Assembly: GCA_009773075.1 (NCBI GenBank)
Contig: WOUX01000001.1
Coordinates: 5,990-38,696, forward strand
Reading direction: 5' to 3'
From: a bacterium
Lineage (GTDB): Bacteria > Desulfobacterota > UBA8473
Length of the DNA: 32,707 nucleotides
Shown in pieces: positions 21,626-30,709 of the stretch. Positions within the stretch are counted from its first letter, which is position 1; every line of letters starts with the position of its first letter. The position numbers and the translations under genes are program-made. The notes under the pieces were generated by a model, which made no database searches, had not been told where the DNA came from, and saw only the letters and a program-made list of their open reading frames with translations.

Positions 21626-24076
21626 ATGTTGTTTAAACTTTCCAAAGGCACTGGTAACACAGCTAATGTTGAAAGTATATATCCTTTGTTGCCCCTTAGG
21701 GATATTGTAGTATTTCCTTATTCGGTGGTGCCACTATTTGTTGGTAGGGAAAAGTCGATAGATGCATTGGAATATGCTCTGAAGAACGAAAAAAGCTTAT
21801 TCCTGACTACTCAAAAGGATGCTAAGGTTAACAACCCTTCAGAGGATGATATTTATAGAGTTGGGACATTGAGTACCATCCTTCAGCTTTTAAAACTACC
21901 GGATGGAACAGTTAAGGTTCTTGTTGAGGGTAAAAAAAGGGCAATGATAAGGAAAATTATCCCCAATACACAGTTCTTGGAGGTGAGTGTTGAGGAGATA
22001 AATGATTTCCAGAAAATAACGAATGTAATTGAGGCTTTGATGCGAAATCTTAAAAACTCCTTTGAGATTTTCGTCAAACTGAATAAAAAAATCTCCCAGG
22101 ATATGCTATCTTCCGTATTGTCCATTGATGACCCAAGTCGTTTAGTCGATACAATTGTTGTTCACGTAAATATTAAGTTAGAGGATAAACAGGATATTTT
22201 AGAAACCTTCAACCCTGCAGAGAGATTAGAAAAGCTATTTCAACTAATTGAGTCTGAAATTGAAATCCTCCAGATAGAAAAGAAGATTAAGACTAGAGTT
22301 AGAAAGCAGATGGAGAAGAGCCAAAAAGAATACTACCTAAACGAACAGATGCGTGCAATTCAAAAAGAGATGGGGGAAAAGGATGAGTTTAAGACTGAGC
22401 TTAAGGAACTAGAAGAAAATATTAAAAAGAAAAAGATGTCAAAGGAGGCAACAGCAAAGGTTGAAAAGGAGTTTAAAAAGCTTAAAATGATGGCACCTAT
22501 GTCTGCTGAAGCCACAGTGGTACGGAATTATATAGACTGGTTGATCTCCCTTCCCTGGTATGATGAAACTGAAGACAAGCTCGACATAACAGAAGCTGAG
22601 AAAATTTTAGATGCGGATCACTACGGGTTAAAACAGGTCAAGGAACGAATAGTAGAGTATCTTGCCGTTCAAAGCCTGGTTAAGAAGATGAAGGGACCAA
22701 TCCTTTGTCTCGTGGGTCCTCCAGGGGTGGGTAAGACTTCTTTAGCTAAATCTGTTGCAAGAGCAACTGGAAGGAAGTTTGTCAGGTGTTCCCTTGGTGG
22801 AGTTCGTGATGAAGCTGAGATAAGGGGTCATCGTAGGACTTATATTGGTTCAATGCCTGGTAAGATCATCCAGTCTATAAAGAAGGCAGGCTCAAATAAC
22901 CCTGTATTTCTGCTAGACGAAGTGGACAAGATGAGCACTGATTTTAGAGGAGACCCATCATCTGCATTAATGGAAGTATTGGATCCTGAACAGAATCAGG
23001 CATTCAACGACCACTATATAGATGTAGACTATGATCTTTCTGAGGTGATGTTCATTACCACAGCAAATACTTTGTTTTCAATCCCTCTCCCTCTGCAGGA
23101 TCGTATGGAGATTATTCGTATTGCTGGATACACCGAATTAGAAAAATTGAATATAGCCAAAAAGTTTTTGATTCTAAAACAGATAGAAGCCCATGGTCTG
23201 GCTGATAAAAATGTGGTATTCTCACTTCATGCTATTCTAGGTGTAATCCGTAGATATACCAGGGAAGCAGGTGTCAGGAATCTTGAACGCGAGATAGCAT
23301 CTATTTGTCGGAAAGTAGCAAAAGAGGTCGTCAAAAAAGGGAAGAATACAAAAATCAGTATTCAATCAAGTAGTCTTCAGAAATATTTAGGAATTCCCAA
23401 ATACAGATATGGTAAAGTGGAAGAGGATGACACAGTGGGGCTTGCAACTGGCCTTGCCTGGACCGAATTGGGGGGGGAATTACTTGCCATAGAGGTAACA
23501 GTTATGCCGGGCAAGGGGAAACTGACTGTTACTGGAAAACTGGGTGATGTCATGCAGGAATCTGCCCATGCTGCTCTTAGTTATGTTCGGTCAAGGGCGG
23601 AACTTCTTGATTTAGAAAGGAATTTTTATCAAAATGTTGACATACACATACATGTTCCTGAAGGGGCCATACCAAAAGATGGGCCTTCGGCTGGCATTAC
23701 CATAGCAACCTCTATAACCTCTGCGTTGATTAAGAAACCTGTGAGGAAGGACATAGCTATGACAGGGGAGATAACCCTTAGGGGCAGAATCCTTCCCATT
23801 GGTGGATTTAAAGAGAAGGTTTTGGCTGCCCACAGAGGTGGCATAAAGACAATCATTATTCCTAAGGAGAACGAGAAGGATATTAAGGAAGTCCCTGCCA
23901 GGATTCTAAAGACAGTAGATATTGTTATGGTAGAACATATGGATGAGGTATTGAAAAGGGCTTTGATACTGGATGACCCTGATAATTTTATGAAAAAGAA
24001 AAAGGATGAAGGGGTTACTGAGAAGTTCTATGAACAGGAAGGAATCCAGGAGGTTACAAACCGATCTGTAAATTAA
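21626..24076 (+). CDS. lon: ATP-dependent Lon protease
   Basis: A single-chain AAA+ protease that degrades damaged and regulatory proteins in the cytoplasm. The N-terminal LAN domain begins YPLLPLRDIVVFPY. A coiled-coil region near 230-300 is rich in Lys and Glu. Walker A is GPPGVGKTS with Lys370, and Walker B is VFLLDEVDKM. The protease domain has the Ser-Lys dyad Ser688 (KDGPSAG) and Lys731 (GFKEKVLAA), the 43-residue spacing seen in the family. 816 residues is full length. The start follows AGAGGA. It closes the tig-clpP-clpX-lon block, though 191 bp of repeats separate it from clpX. Confidence 0.98.
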   Translation: MLFKLSKGTGNTANVESIYPLLPLRDIVVFPYSVVPLFVGREKSIDALEYALKNEKSLFLTTQKDAKVNNPSEDDIYRVGTLSTILQLLKLPDGTVKVLVEGKKRAMIRKIIPNTQFLEVSVEEINDFQKITNVIEALMRNLKNSFEIFVKLNKKISQDMLSSVLSIDDPSRLVDTIVVHVNIKLEDKQDILETFNPAERLEKLFQLIESEIEILQIEKKIKTRVRKQMEKSQKEYYLNEQMRAIQKEMGEKDEFKTELKELEENIKKKKMSKEATAKVEKEFKKLKMMAPMSAEATVVRNYIDWLISLPWYDETEDKLDITEAEKILDADHYGLKQVKERIVEYLAVQSLVKKMKGPILCLVGPPGVGKTSLAKSVARATGRKFVRCSLGGVRDEAEIRGHRRTYIGSMPGKIIQSIKKAGSNNPVFLLDEVDKMSTDFRGDPSSALMEVLDPEQNQAFNDHYIDVDYDLSEVMFITTANTLFSIPLPLQDRMEIIRIAGYTELEKLNIAKKFLILKQIEAHGLADKNVVFSLHAILGVIRRYTREAGVRNLEREIASICRKVAKEVVKKGKNTKISIQSSSLQKYLGIPKYRYGKVEEDDTVGLATGLAWTELGGELLAIEVTVMPGKGKLTVTGKLGDVMQESAHAALSYVRSRAELLDLERNFYQNVDIHIHVPEGAIPKDGPSAGITIATSITSALIKKPVRKDIAMTGEITLRGRILPIGGFKEKVLAAHRGGIKTIIIPKENEKDIKEVPARILKTVDIVMVEHMDEVLKRALILDDPDNFMKKKKDEGVTEKFYEQEGIQEVTNRSVN

Positions 24077-24098
24077 AGTGAAAAGCCATTATTTATTT

Positions 24099-24174
24099 GG
24101 GCGGGTAGCTCAGTTGGGAGAGCATCGGCCTTACAAGCCGAGGGTCACAGGTTCGAGCCCTGTTCCGCCTACCA
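24099..24174 (+). tRNA. tRNA-Val (TAC)
   Basis: Acceptor GGGCGGG/TCCGCCT with G-T pairs at both ends, anticodon stem TCGGC/GCCGA, loop CTTACAA (anticodon TAC), T arm GGTTCGAGCCC, encoded CCA. It starts 22 bp after lon. Confidence 0.95.
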
Positions 24175-24216
24175 TATCCGATTTTGCCAATGCAAAAGCG
24201 GGGTTGTATAAATATA

Positions 24217-24293
24217 GGGGTCGTAGTTCAGTCGGTTAGAACGCCGGCCTGTCAAGCCGGAGGTCGCGAGTTCAAGTCTCGTCGGCCCCGCCA
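24217..24293 (+). tRNA. tRNA-Asp (GTC)
   Basis: Acceptor GGGGTCG/CGGCCCC with one G-T pair, anticodon stem CCGGC/GCCGG, loop CTGTCAA (anticodon GTC), T arm AGTTCAAGTCT, encoded CCA. It is followed at once by a terminator. Confidence 0.96.
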
Positions 24294-24301
24294 GTATTTT
24301 T

Positions 24302-24336
24302 AAGGGGTTAACCGAACGGTTAGCCCCTTTTCTTTT
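24302..24336 (+). terminator. Rho-independent terminator after tRNA-Asp
   Basis: AAGGGGTTAACCG and CGGTTAGCCCCTT form a 13-bp stem with one G-T pair, followed by TTCTTTT. It ends the lon/tRNA-Val/tRNA-Asp transcript. Confidence 0.8.
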
Positions 24337-24460
24337 GCTAGTGTCTCAGGGTGCGGATTGTTGTACTTCCTGCTTCTTTTCAATAATCCTCCTGATACTT
24401 TGAGACAAAACCATCACAACCTCGACTTGCAGGGCAGATGCTTTTCATTGGCAAAAATTG

Positions 24461-24488
24461 TTGACTTTCGTAGCCTATGGGCTATTAT
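24461..24488 (+). promoter_or_regulatory. Sigma70-type promoter for the DUF169 gene
   Basis: TTGACT at 24461-24466 and TATTAT at 24483-24488 are 16 bases apart, each matching five of six consensus positions. The start codon is 48 bp further on, after AAAGGAG. Confidence 0.6.
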
Positions 24489-24536
24489 TAATAAACAAAT
24501 AGAAAAAACATAATACCATGCAAAGGAGTGCGACAC

Positions 24537-25298
24537 ATGGAATTAGGATTTAGGGACAGGTTTATAGGTTTGTGGGGAAAATACTTTGATGGCGCTGAGC
24601 TCCCAATTACATTCTATTATACTGACCAGGAAGGGCGTGGTGAGCTGGTGCACGCTACGTCATCAGGTCACCAGTGTTTCCTTGGAGTTTTGGGTAAGGT
24701 CTGGAAAGGGCAGTCGTTATGTTTTGGAGCAAATTCTTTCGGCTGCAGTGGTGGGAAAAGGTATCTGGGATATACTCAGGAGCTGAGGCCAAACTTCGAA
24801 TATTTCCTTTCCTGCGGAATAGAAGGAGAAATGGAAGGAGAACGTTATAAAAAGACCCCTGAAATAGTAAGACAGCTTGTAAAGGACACTCCTCGTTTTG
24901 AGGCACCCGGCAAGTATATTGTATTCAAGCGGTGGGATAATCTTGAACAGATAGATGAACCTGAAGTAGTAATATTTTTAGCCCGTCCAGATGTTTTGTC
25001 CGGTCTTTTTACCTTGACTGGTTTTGAAGAAACCAATCGAGAGGCAGTGATTGCTCCTTTTGCCGCAGGTTGCGGGTCAATTGTCCTATACCCATATCTG
25101 GAAATCGACAGGGACCGCCCTCGGGGTATCCTTGGAATGTTCGACGTTTCGGCACGCCCATACGTGCCAAAAGACACACTCAGTTTTTCCGTACCAATGA
25201 ACAAGTTCAGGAGTATGGTTGACGATATGGAGGATAGCTTCTTAACTACGCAGAGTTGGGTAAAAGTTAATAAGCGGATTAAGGATAAAAAAATTTAG
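24537..25298 (+). CDS. DUF169 family protein, function unknown
   Basis: A 253-residue protein that resembles the uncharacterised DUF169 family of bacteria and methanogens. The ATG at 24537 is preferred, because AAAGGAG lies 8 bases before it; the GTG at 24528 overlaps that site. The protein is soluble, with no signal peptide. Notable cysteines cluster in HQCFLGVLG, SLCFGANSFGCSGGKRYLGY, FLSCGIEGE and AAGCGSIVLYP, a pattern that could hold a metal or cofactor. PEVVIFLARPDVLSGLFTLTG and SARPYVPKDTLSFSVPMNKF are further recognisable stretches. It has its own promoter and stands between a terminator and the TonB-like gene. Its function is not established, and nothing in the neighbourhood decides it. 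Confidence 0.8.
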   Translation: MELGFRDRFIGLWGKYFDGAELPITFYYTDQEGRGELVHATSSGHQCFLGVLGKVWKGQSLCFGANSFGCSGGKRYLGYTQELRPNFEYFLSCGIEGEMEGERYKKTPEIVRQLVKDTPRFEAPGKYIVFKRWDNLEQIDEPEVVIFLARPDVLSGLFTLTGFEETNREAVIAPFAAGCGSIVLYPYLEIDRDRPRGILGMFDVSARPYVPKDTLSFSVPMNKFRSMVDDMEDSFLTTQSWVKVNKRIKDKKI

Positions 25299-25321
25299 CT
25301 GGTATTGGTATAATTTTGTCT

Positions 25322-25921
25322 ATGGAAAGGCAGGGCTTCAAAGTATTCCTGATTATTTCTATTACCGTTCATCTATGTATCATTTTTCTTGTAGGTAACC
25401 TTTCCTTCAAACCCATTAAAGGTCACACTCTCGCAGTAGAGATACCCCCTCTATCTTCTAAACCTAAAGAAAAATCCTCAAATACCAAATTTACTAAACA
25501 CTCGGTAGAAAAATCACTTCAGTTAACCTCTATTCATATTGGGTCAAATAATATTATTGAGGGTTATAAAAACAGGAAAGCCTCATATCCCAAAAGAGAA
25601 GACACAATCCTGTTGAATACCAGGAACCCAAAATATATTCCTTATTCCTCTGAGATCAAAAGGAAGATCGAATTGGTATGGGAGTATCCCCACAAGGCAA
25701 AAAAAGAAGAAATGAATGGAAAACTAACCTTGATATTTTCAATTTTAAGAAATGGCGATCTTGCTGGGCTTCAACTGTTACAGTCCTCTGGATTTCCGAT
25801 TCTTGATAACGAAGCTTTTAATGCAGTTAGACTTGCAGCCCCTTACTATCCAATTCCACAGACGATGGAGATTAACAAATTAAATTTTATAGCAACATTT
25901 GAATATCGGATAAACTACTGA
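25322..25921 (+). CDS. TonB-like energy transducer protein
   Basis: A protein of about 199 residues with one N-terminal membrane segment (FKVFLIISITVHLCIIFLV) and a C-terminal TonB-type domain (KLTLIFSILRNGDLAGLQLL, SGFPILDNEAFNAVRLAAPY). TonB proteins pass the proton-motive force from ExbB/ExbD to outer-membrane receptors. The middle linker is Lys/Ser rich and lacks the long Pro-rich spacer of classical TonB. The start could be TTG 25316 or ATG 25322; ATG is preferred, although no Shine-Dalgarno is clear. It begins 23 bp after the DUF169 stop, so the two are probably cotranscribed. No exbB, exbD or receptor gene lies in the window. Confidence 0.78.
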   Translation: MERQGFKVFLIISITVHLCIIFLVGNLSFKPIKGHTLAVEIPPLSSKPKEKSSNTKFTKHSVEKSLQLTSIHIGSNNIIEGYKNRKASYPKREDTILLNTRNPKYIPYSSEIKRKIELVWEYPHKAKKEEMNGKLTLIFSILRNGDLAGLQLLQSSGFPILDNEAFNAVRLAAPYYPIPQTMEINKLNFIATFEYRINY

Positions 25922-25938
25922 TAAACTATAGTATGTAT

Positions 25939-25978
25939 TAAAATAAAAACAGGCTGTGTGTTTGAACAACAGCCTGTT
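25939..25978 (-). terminator. Terminator for the minus-strand ahcY operon
   Basis: On the minus strand AACAGGCTGT, an 11-base loop and ACAGCCTGTT form a 10-bp stem followed by TTTATTTTA. It lies 90 bp after the ahcY stop, between the convergent TonB-like and ahcY genes, and may stop both strands. Confidence 0.75.
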
Positions 25979-26069
25979 AACAAACAACGAAACAGGTAAG
26001 TTCAACCTTGAACCATGTCCTTGGAGACAGATAAGAGTCAACAGTTAACGATGAACCCTTCCACTATTT

Positions 26070-27326
26070 TTACGTCCCCATCTCCCATGATGCCAGATAT
26101 TTTCCCTGTTCTTCTGTTAAGGTATCTATCTCTATACCCATAGATTCCAGTTTGAGTTTTGCTATCATCTGGTCTATTTCTGCAGGGACTCTATATACCT
26201 TGTTCTCAAAAGTCTGATTATTGTTAGTCAAATACTCTGCTGATAATGCTTGATTCGCAAAGCTCATATCCATAACACTTGATGGATGTCCCTCTGCTGA
26301 AGCAAGGTTAATAAGTCTTCCCTCACCCAGTATATTTACCCTATGATTATTGGATAAGGTGTACTCATCAACAAAATCTCTAATTCTCCTCTTGTTGTTA
26401 CTGATTTTTTCCAGCCCTTGCAGTTCCAGTTCCACATTAAAATGACCGGAGTTAGATACGATAGCGCCATCTTTCATTGTCAGGAAATGTTCTGTTCTTA
26501 TAACATTGATGTCACCCGTAAGAGTACAGAAAATATCCCCTATTTTGGCTGCATCTGCAATCGGCATCACCCTGTATCCATCCATAACAGCCTCTAGAGC
26601 CCTCAAAGAGTCTACTTCAGTTACTATTACATTGGCCCCCATCCCCCTTGCCCTCATAGCCACACCCCTGCCACACCAGCCGTATCCACAAACCACAAAG
26701 ACTGCCCCTGCCAAGAGACGGTTTGTAGCACGAATAATTCCATCGATGGTGCTCTGTCCAGTTCCGTAACGGTTATCAAAGAAGTGTTTTGTATCTGCAT
26801 CATTCACTGCCACAATAGGAAATCTTAACACCCCTTTTTCTGCCATGCTTCGAAGCCTTATGATTCCAGTGGTAGTTTCTTCAGTTCCTCCAACTATTCC
26901 GTCAATCAACTCTGTTCTTTTAGAGTGTAAGATAGAAACCAAATCAGCTCCATCATCCATGGTAATCATAGGTTTCATATCCAGGACCGCATTGATGTGC
27001 TTGTAATAGGTGTCGTTGTCTTCTCCCTTCCTGGCATATACCGGAATCTCATAATCCTTTACCAAAGATGCGGCCACATCATCCTGGGTACTGAGAGGGT
27101 TAGATGCACAAAGGAAAACCTCTGCTCCCCCAGCCTTCAAGGTTCTCATCAAACTGGCAGTTTCCGTTGTAACATGAAGACAGGCAGCCAATCTTATCCC
27201 TTTCAACGGTTTTTCCTTTTCAAACTTCTTCTGTATTGAGTTCAAAACCGGCATGCTCTGGTTTGCCCACTCGATTCTGAGCCTTCCTTTTTCTGCAAGG
27301 TTCATATCCTTTATATCAAAATCCAC
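26070..27326 (-). CDS. ahcY: Adenosylhomocysteinase (S-adenosyl-L-homocysteine hydrolase)
   Basis: This NAD-dependent enzyme cleaves S-adenosylhomocysteine, the product of methyl transfer, to adenosine and homocysteine. ACLHVTTETASLMRTLKAGGAEV is near the N-terminus, and the NAD-binding loop is VCGYGWCGRGVAMRARGMGA. CTLTGDINVI and VSNSGHFNVE are conserved family segments, and the C-terminus carries NLASAEGHPSSVMDMSFANQAL. 418 residues is the short form that lacks the roughly 40-residue insertion of animal enzymes. The start is GTG 27326-27324, supported by AAGGAGG just upstream. It lies 58 bp after metK, so synthesis and recycling of SAM are cotranscribed. No riboswitch fits in the short gap. 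Confidence 0.97.
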   Translation of the reverse strand: MDFDIKDMNLAEKGRLRIEWANQSMPVLNSIQKKFEKEKPLKGIRLAACLHVTTETASLMRTLKAGGAEVFLCASNPLSTQDDVAASLVKDYEIPVYARKGEDNDTYYKHINAVLDMKPMITMDDGADLVSILHSKRTELIDGIVGGTEETTTGIIRLRSMAEKGVLRFPIVAVNDADTKHFFDNRYGTGQSTIDGIIRATNRLLAGAVFVVCGYGWCGRGVAMRARGMGANVIVTEVDSLRALEAVMDGYRVMPIADAAKIGDIFCTLTGDINVIRTEHFLTMKDGAIVSNSGHFNVELELQGLEKISNNKRRIRDFVDEYTLSNNHRVNILGEGRLINLASAEGHPSSVMDMSFANQALSAEYLTNNNQTFENKVYRVPAEIDQMIAKLKLESMGIEIDTLTEEQGKYLASWEMGT

Positions 27327-27384
27327 TCCAACCTCCTTATGTTTAAGCTTCTCAGTTTACGGTTTCCTTACTGACCCCTGACTC

Positions 27385-28548
27385 CTATATACCCGCAGCC
27401 TTTTTCAATATGTCAACCTTGTCGGTCTTTTCCCAGGTAAAGTCAGGATCCAGCCTTCCAAAATGACCATAACATGCGGTTTTTTTGTATATGGGTCTTA
27501 ATAGATCCAGATTTTCTATTATAGCCGCAGGCTTCATAGAAAAATGTTCCATAACTATATCGGCAATCCTGTCCGTTGGTATAACACCTGTCCCATTGGT
27601 ATTTATCATCACTGAAACAGGCTCCGCTACACCAATCGCATAGGCCAGTTGAACCTCGCATTTTCTTGCCAGACCTGCTGCTACCAGATTCTTAGCTATA
27701 TAACGAGCCATGTATGATGAACTCCTGTCAACCTTGGATGGATCCTTACCTGAAAAACATCCACCCCCATGGCTCCCCTGTCCACCATAGGTGTCCACGA
27801 TTATCTTTCTGCCGGTCAAACCACAATCACCTTGGGGACCGCCAACAACAAATCGTCCTGTCGGGTTAATGTAATACTTGGTCTTTTCATCTAAGAGATC
27901 TTTTGGAATAACCTTTTTTATAACCTCTTCGATTATGCTTTCTCTCAACAATTGGTATTTCACATCCGGAGTATGCTGAGAAGATACAACTACTGTATCA
28001 ATCCTTATAGGTTTATCATCTATATACTCGATAGTGACCTGGGATTTTCCATCTGGTCTTAGGAAGTCTACTATACCTTCTTTTCTAACCTGTGCCAATC
28101 TCATGGTTAGTTTATGGGCATAGGTTATAGGCATGGGCATCAACTCAGGGGTTTCATTGCAGGCATAACCAAACATCAAACCCTGATCACCTGCCCCCTG
28201 CTCTTTCCCATCGAATGAATTTACACCAAGGGCTATATCGGGCGACTGCTGATCAATAGAGGTAATTACCGCACATGTCTCCCAGTCAAAACCCATGGAT
28301 GAATCGTTATACCCAATCTCTCTGATTGTCTCCCTGGCTATCTGGGGTATATCCACGTAGCAAGAAGTGGTAATCTCTCCTGCTATTATTGCCATTCCCG
28401 TTGTAACCAGGGTTTCGCAAGCAACCCGCCCCTTAGTGTCCTGAGCAATAATTGCATCCAAAATAGAATCAGAGATTTGATCGGCTATCTTATCAGGATG
28501 GCCTTCTGTTACCGATTCTGAAGTAAATAAAAATCTGCTCATTGACAT
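27385..28548 (-). CDS. metK: S-adenosylmethionine synthetase
   Basis: Makes S-adenosylmethionine from methionine and ATP. Signatures are SVTEGHPDKIADQISD at the N-terminus, the GAGDQGLMFGYA nucleotide loop, and the P-loop-like GGGCFSGKDPSKVDRS, with YMARYIAKN after it. 387 residues is standard. The ATG at 28548 follows AAGGAGG at 8 bases; a second in-frame ATG two codons later is an alternative. It lies between ptsI (44 bp upstream) and ahcY (58 bp downstream) in a minus-strand operon. The gap to ptsI is too short for a SAM riboswitch. Confidence 0.98.
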   Translation of the reverse strand: MSMSRFLFTSESVTEGHPDKIADQISDSILDAIIAQDTKGRVACETLVTTGMAIIAGEITTSCYVDIPQIARETIREIGYNDSSMGFDWETCAVITSIDQQSPDIALGVNSFDGKEQGAGDQGLMFGYACNETPELMPMPITYAHKLTMRLAQVRKEGIVDFLRPDGKSQVTIEYIDDKPIRIDTVVVSSQHTPDVKYQLLRESIIEEVIKKVIPKDLLDEKTKYYINPTGRFVVGGPQGDCGLTGRKIIVDTYGGQGSHGGGCFSGKDPSKVDRSSSYMARYIAKNLVAAGLARKCEVQLAYAIGVAEPVSVMINTNGTGVIPTDRIADIVMEHFSMKPAAIIENLDLLRPIYKKTACYGHFGRLDPDFTWEKTDKVDILKKAAGI

Positions 28549-28592
28549 AAAAATATCCTCCTTAATCTTTTATAGCAAAACAGGAAAAAACT

Positions 28593-30374
28593 TCAATTTG
28601 AATTCCTCAAATCCTTAAACTCCCTGGGAAAACGCTTTATCATCTCTTCCTTAACAAAGGATTTGATCTCTGAAGCGGTTGAAAACCCCATAATGCTGTC
28701 CAAAAGTTCCTTTGATTCCCTGTATGTTATAGAACGTATGATCTTCTTAACTCCTAAAACCGACAGGGCATTCATGCTCAATTCATCTAAACCCATTCCC
28801 AGAAGGATAGGGATATATAATGGTTCTCCAGCCATCTCTCCACACATTCCTACCTTGATGCCTGCATTATGTCCACAGTCAACCACATGCTTTATCACTC
28901 TTAAGACCGCTGGATGCAGGGGTTCATAAAGATAAGCTACATGTTCGTTTACTCGATCGATTGCCAGCGAATATTGGATGAGATCATTGGTTCCAATGCT
29001 AAAAAAGTCTACTTCTTTAGCTAAGATATCAGCCAGGGTAACGGCTGATGGGATCTCTATCATTATCCCAATCTTGATATTAGAGTCGAAGGGAATCCCC
29101 TCGTTTTTCAGCTCTAATTTTACCTTTTCTAATATCTCTTTTGTTTGAAGGATCTCACTAACCCCTGAAATCATAGGAAACATAATCTTAATCTTCCCGT
29201 AGTTGCTGGCCTTTAAAATCGCTCTCAACTGGGTCTTGAATATATCAACTTCTCTTAGACAAAATCTAATGGCCCTGAGGCCCATAGCAGGGTTCATCTC
29301 TTTAGCCAGATCAAGATGAGAAATGAATTTATCTCCACCAATATCCATGGTTCTTATGGTTGTATAGGAGTGAAATCGCTCTACAACACTCTTGTAAGCC
29401 TGAAACTGTTCTTCCTCCGATGGGAGTTCCTTTCGCCCCAGGTATAAAAACTCGGTTCTATATAAACCTATCCCTTCTGCCCCATGTTCCAAAACTGACG
29501 GGATTTCTTCAATCAATTCTATATTCGCTACAACCTTAATTTTATAACCGTCCAACGTCTGAGCAGGCAGGTCTTTATATTTAAATAGTTCTTTTTCTAA
29601 TCTTTCATAAATTCGCTTCTTCTCTAAATACTCATTCAGTACCGTCTTTGTAGGATTGATTAACACTATGCCTGTATTACCATCAATTATAAGGGAGTCC
29701 CCTATCTTTACCTCCTGGGTAATCCTTTCCAAACCAACCACAGCAGGAATCTCTAACGCCCTTGCCATGATTGCCGTATGAGATGTCTTCCCGCCTATAT
29801 CGGTTGCAAACCCAATAACCTTATCCCTTGTCATCTGTGCTGTATCAGCCGGCGACAAATCATGGGCAACAATAATAACCTTTTCTTTTAAATCAGAAAT
29901 ACTATCCTGGTTCTTTCCTAAGAGATTTCTAACAATCCTTTCTCCAATATAATCAACATCACTCTTTCTTTCACTCAAATACTCATCATCTATATTTTTG
30001 AAGGCCCCTCTAAGCTTTTGCAGGGTAATCTCCAATGCCCATTCGGCATTGACTTTTTCTTCTCTTATCCTCCTTATAGTTTCGTCAATAAGCATTCTGT
30101 CTTCAAGTATCATAAGCTGCGCGTCGATAATATAAACCACCTCTTTGGCATCTTGACTAAGGATATTATCCTTTACCTTTAAACACTGCTCTTTTGATTC
30201 TTCAACAGCGATTTTAAAACGTCTCTCCTCTCCCGGCACTTCAGCTTCACCAATAAGTCGATATGCAAGCATATCTACCCTGTCTCGATCAATTGGTTGA
30301 GCCTTCCCAATAACTATTCCAGGAGAGCCTCCTATACCCTTTACAACGTAGTCTTCCTTCCTTTTAAGTTCCAT
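28593..30374 (-). CDS. ptsI: Phosphoenolpyruvate-protein phosphotransferase (enzyme I of the PTS)
   Basis: Enzyme I takes phosphate from phosphoenolpyruvate onto a histidine and passes it to HPr. The phospho-accepting residue is His199 in GGKTSHTAIMARALEIPAVVG. The PEP-binding barrel shows GIGLYRTEFLYLGR, RTMDIGGDKF, ALGLRAIRFC-like MGLRAIRFCLRE, MIEIPSAVTLADIL, FFSIGTNDLIQYSLAIDR and the catalytic Cys in VGMCGEMAG. 593 residues is slightly longer than the typical 570-580. It begins two bases after the ptsH stop, so they are coupled. No sugar-specific enzyme II is in the window, so the pair may serve regulation or a distant EIIA. Confidence 0.97.
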   Translation of the reverse strand: MELKRKEDYVVKGIGGSPGIVIGKAQPIDRDRVDMLAYRLIGEAEVPGEERRFKIAVEESKEQCLKVKDNILSQDAKEVVYIIDAQLMILEDRMLIDETIRRIREEKVNAEWALEITLQKLRGAFKNIDDEYLSERKSDVDYIGERIVRNLLGKNQDSISDLKEKVIIVAHDLSPADTAQMTRDKVIGFATDIGGKTSHTAIMARALEIPAVVGLERITQEVKIGDSLIIDGNTGIVLINPTKTVLNEYLEKKRIYERLEKELFKYKDLPAQTLDGYKIKVVANIELIEEIPSVLEHGAEGIGLYRTEFLYLGRKELPSEEEQFQAYKSVVERFHSYTTIRTMDIGGDKFISHLDLAKEMNPAMGLRAIRFCLREVDIFKTQLRAILKASNYGKIKIMFPMISGVSEILQTKEILEKVKLELKNEGIPFDSNIKIGIMIEIPSAVTLADILAKEVDFFSIGTNDLIQYSLAIDRVNEHVAYLYEPLHPAVLRVIKHVVDCGHNAGIKVGMCGEMAGEPLYIPILLGMGLDELSMNALSVLGVKKIIRSITYRESKELLDSIMGFSTASEIKSFVKEEMIKRFPREFKDLRNSN

Positions 30375-30376
30375 CC

Positions 30377-30685
30377 CTATTCTTCTCCAAATCTTTCCTC
30401 TATTAGACGGCCCAATTCCTCTATAGCTTCTCTGGCATCTCTGCCTTCAGCTCTTATAACAATCTCGCTTCCTTGTGAAGCGGCTAACATTAATATTCCC
30501 ATTATGCCCTTGCTATCAATCTCCAGCCCATCTTTTTTAATGCTAATATCTGAAACAAATTTATTGGCCGTTTTAACGAGCTGAGTTGCAGGCCGGACAT
30601 GGATACCCAGTTTGTTCTTTATAGTAAAGGACTTACTTTGAATATGGTATTCCTTTCTATCTTCAGAGTTATTATAGTCAACCAT
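30377..30685 (-). CDS. ptsH: Phosphocarrier protein HPr, lacking the regulatory serine
   Basis: HPr shuttles phosphate from enzyme I to PTS EIIA proteins. The active histidine is His29 in KLGIHVRPATQLV. The protein has about 14 extra N-terminal residues (102 in all, against roughly 88). In the usual numbering the HPr-kinase target Ser46 lies 31 residues after the active His. Here that position is Gly60 in DSKGIMGILMLAA, where KSIMG is normal, so phosphorylation by HPr kinase at this site should be impossible. GGAAGAAG precedes the ATG at 30685. It lies just upstream of ptsI and 24 bp after recO. Confidence 0.94.
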   Translation of the reverse strand: MVDYNNSEDRKEYHIQSKSFTIKNKLGIHVRPATQLVKTANKFVSDISIKKDGLEIDSKGIMGILMLAASQGSEIVIRAEGRDAREAIEELGRLIEERFGEE

Positions 30686-30709
30686 ATCTTCTTCCGGAGC
30701 TTTGATCTC

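Noticed and set aside
28549..28592. SAM riboswitch before metK
   Set aside because: Only 44 bases separate ptsI from metK, mostly the ribosome site; no room for any known SAM riboswitch class.
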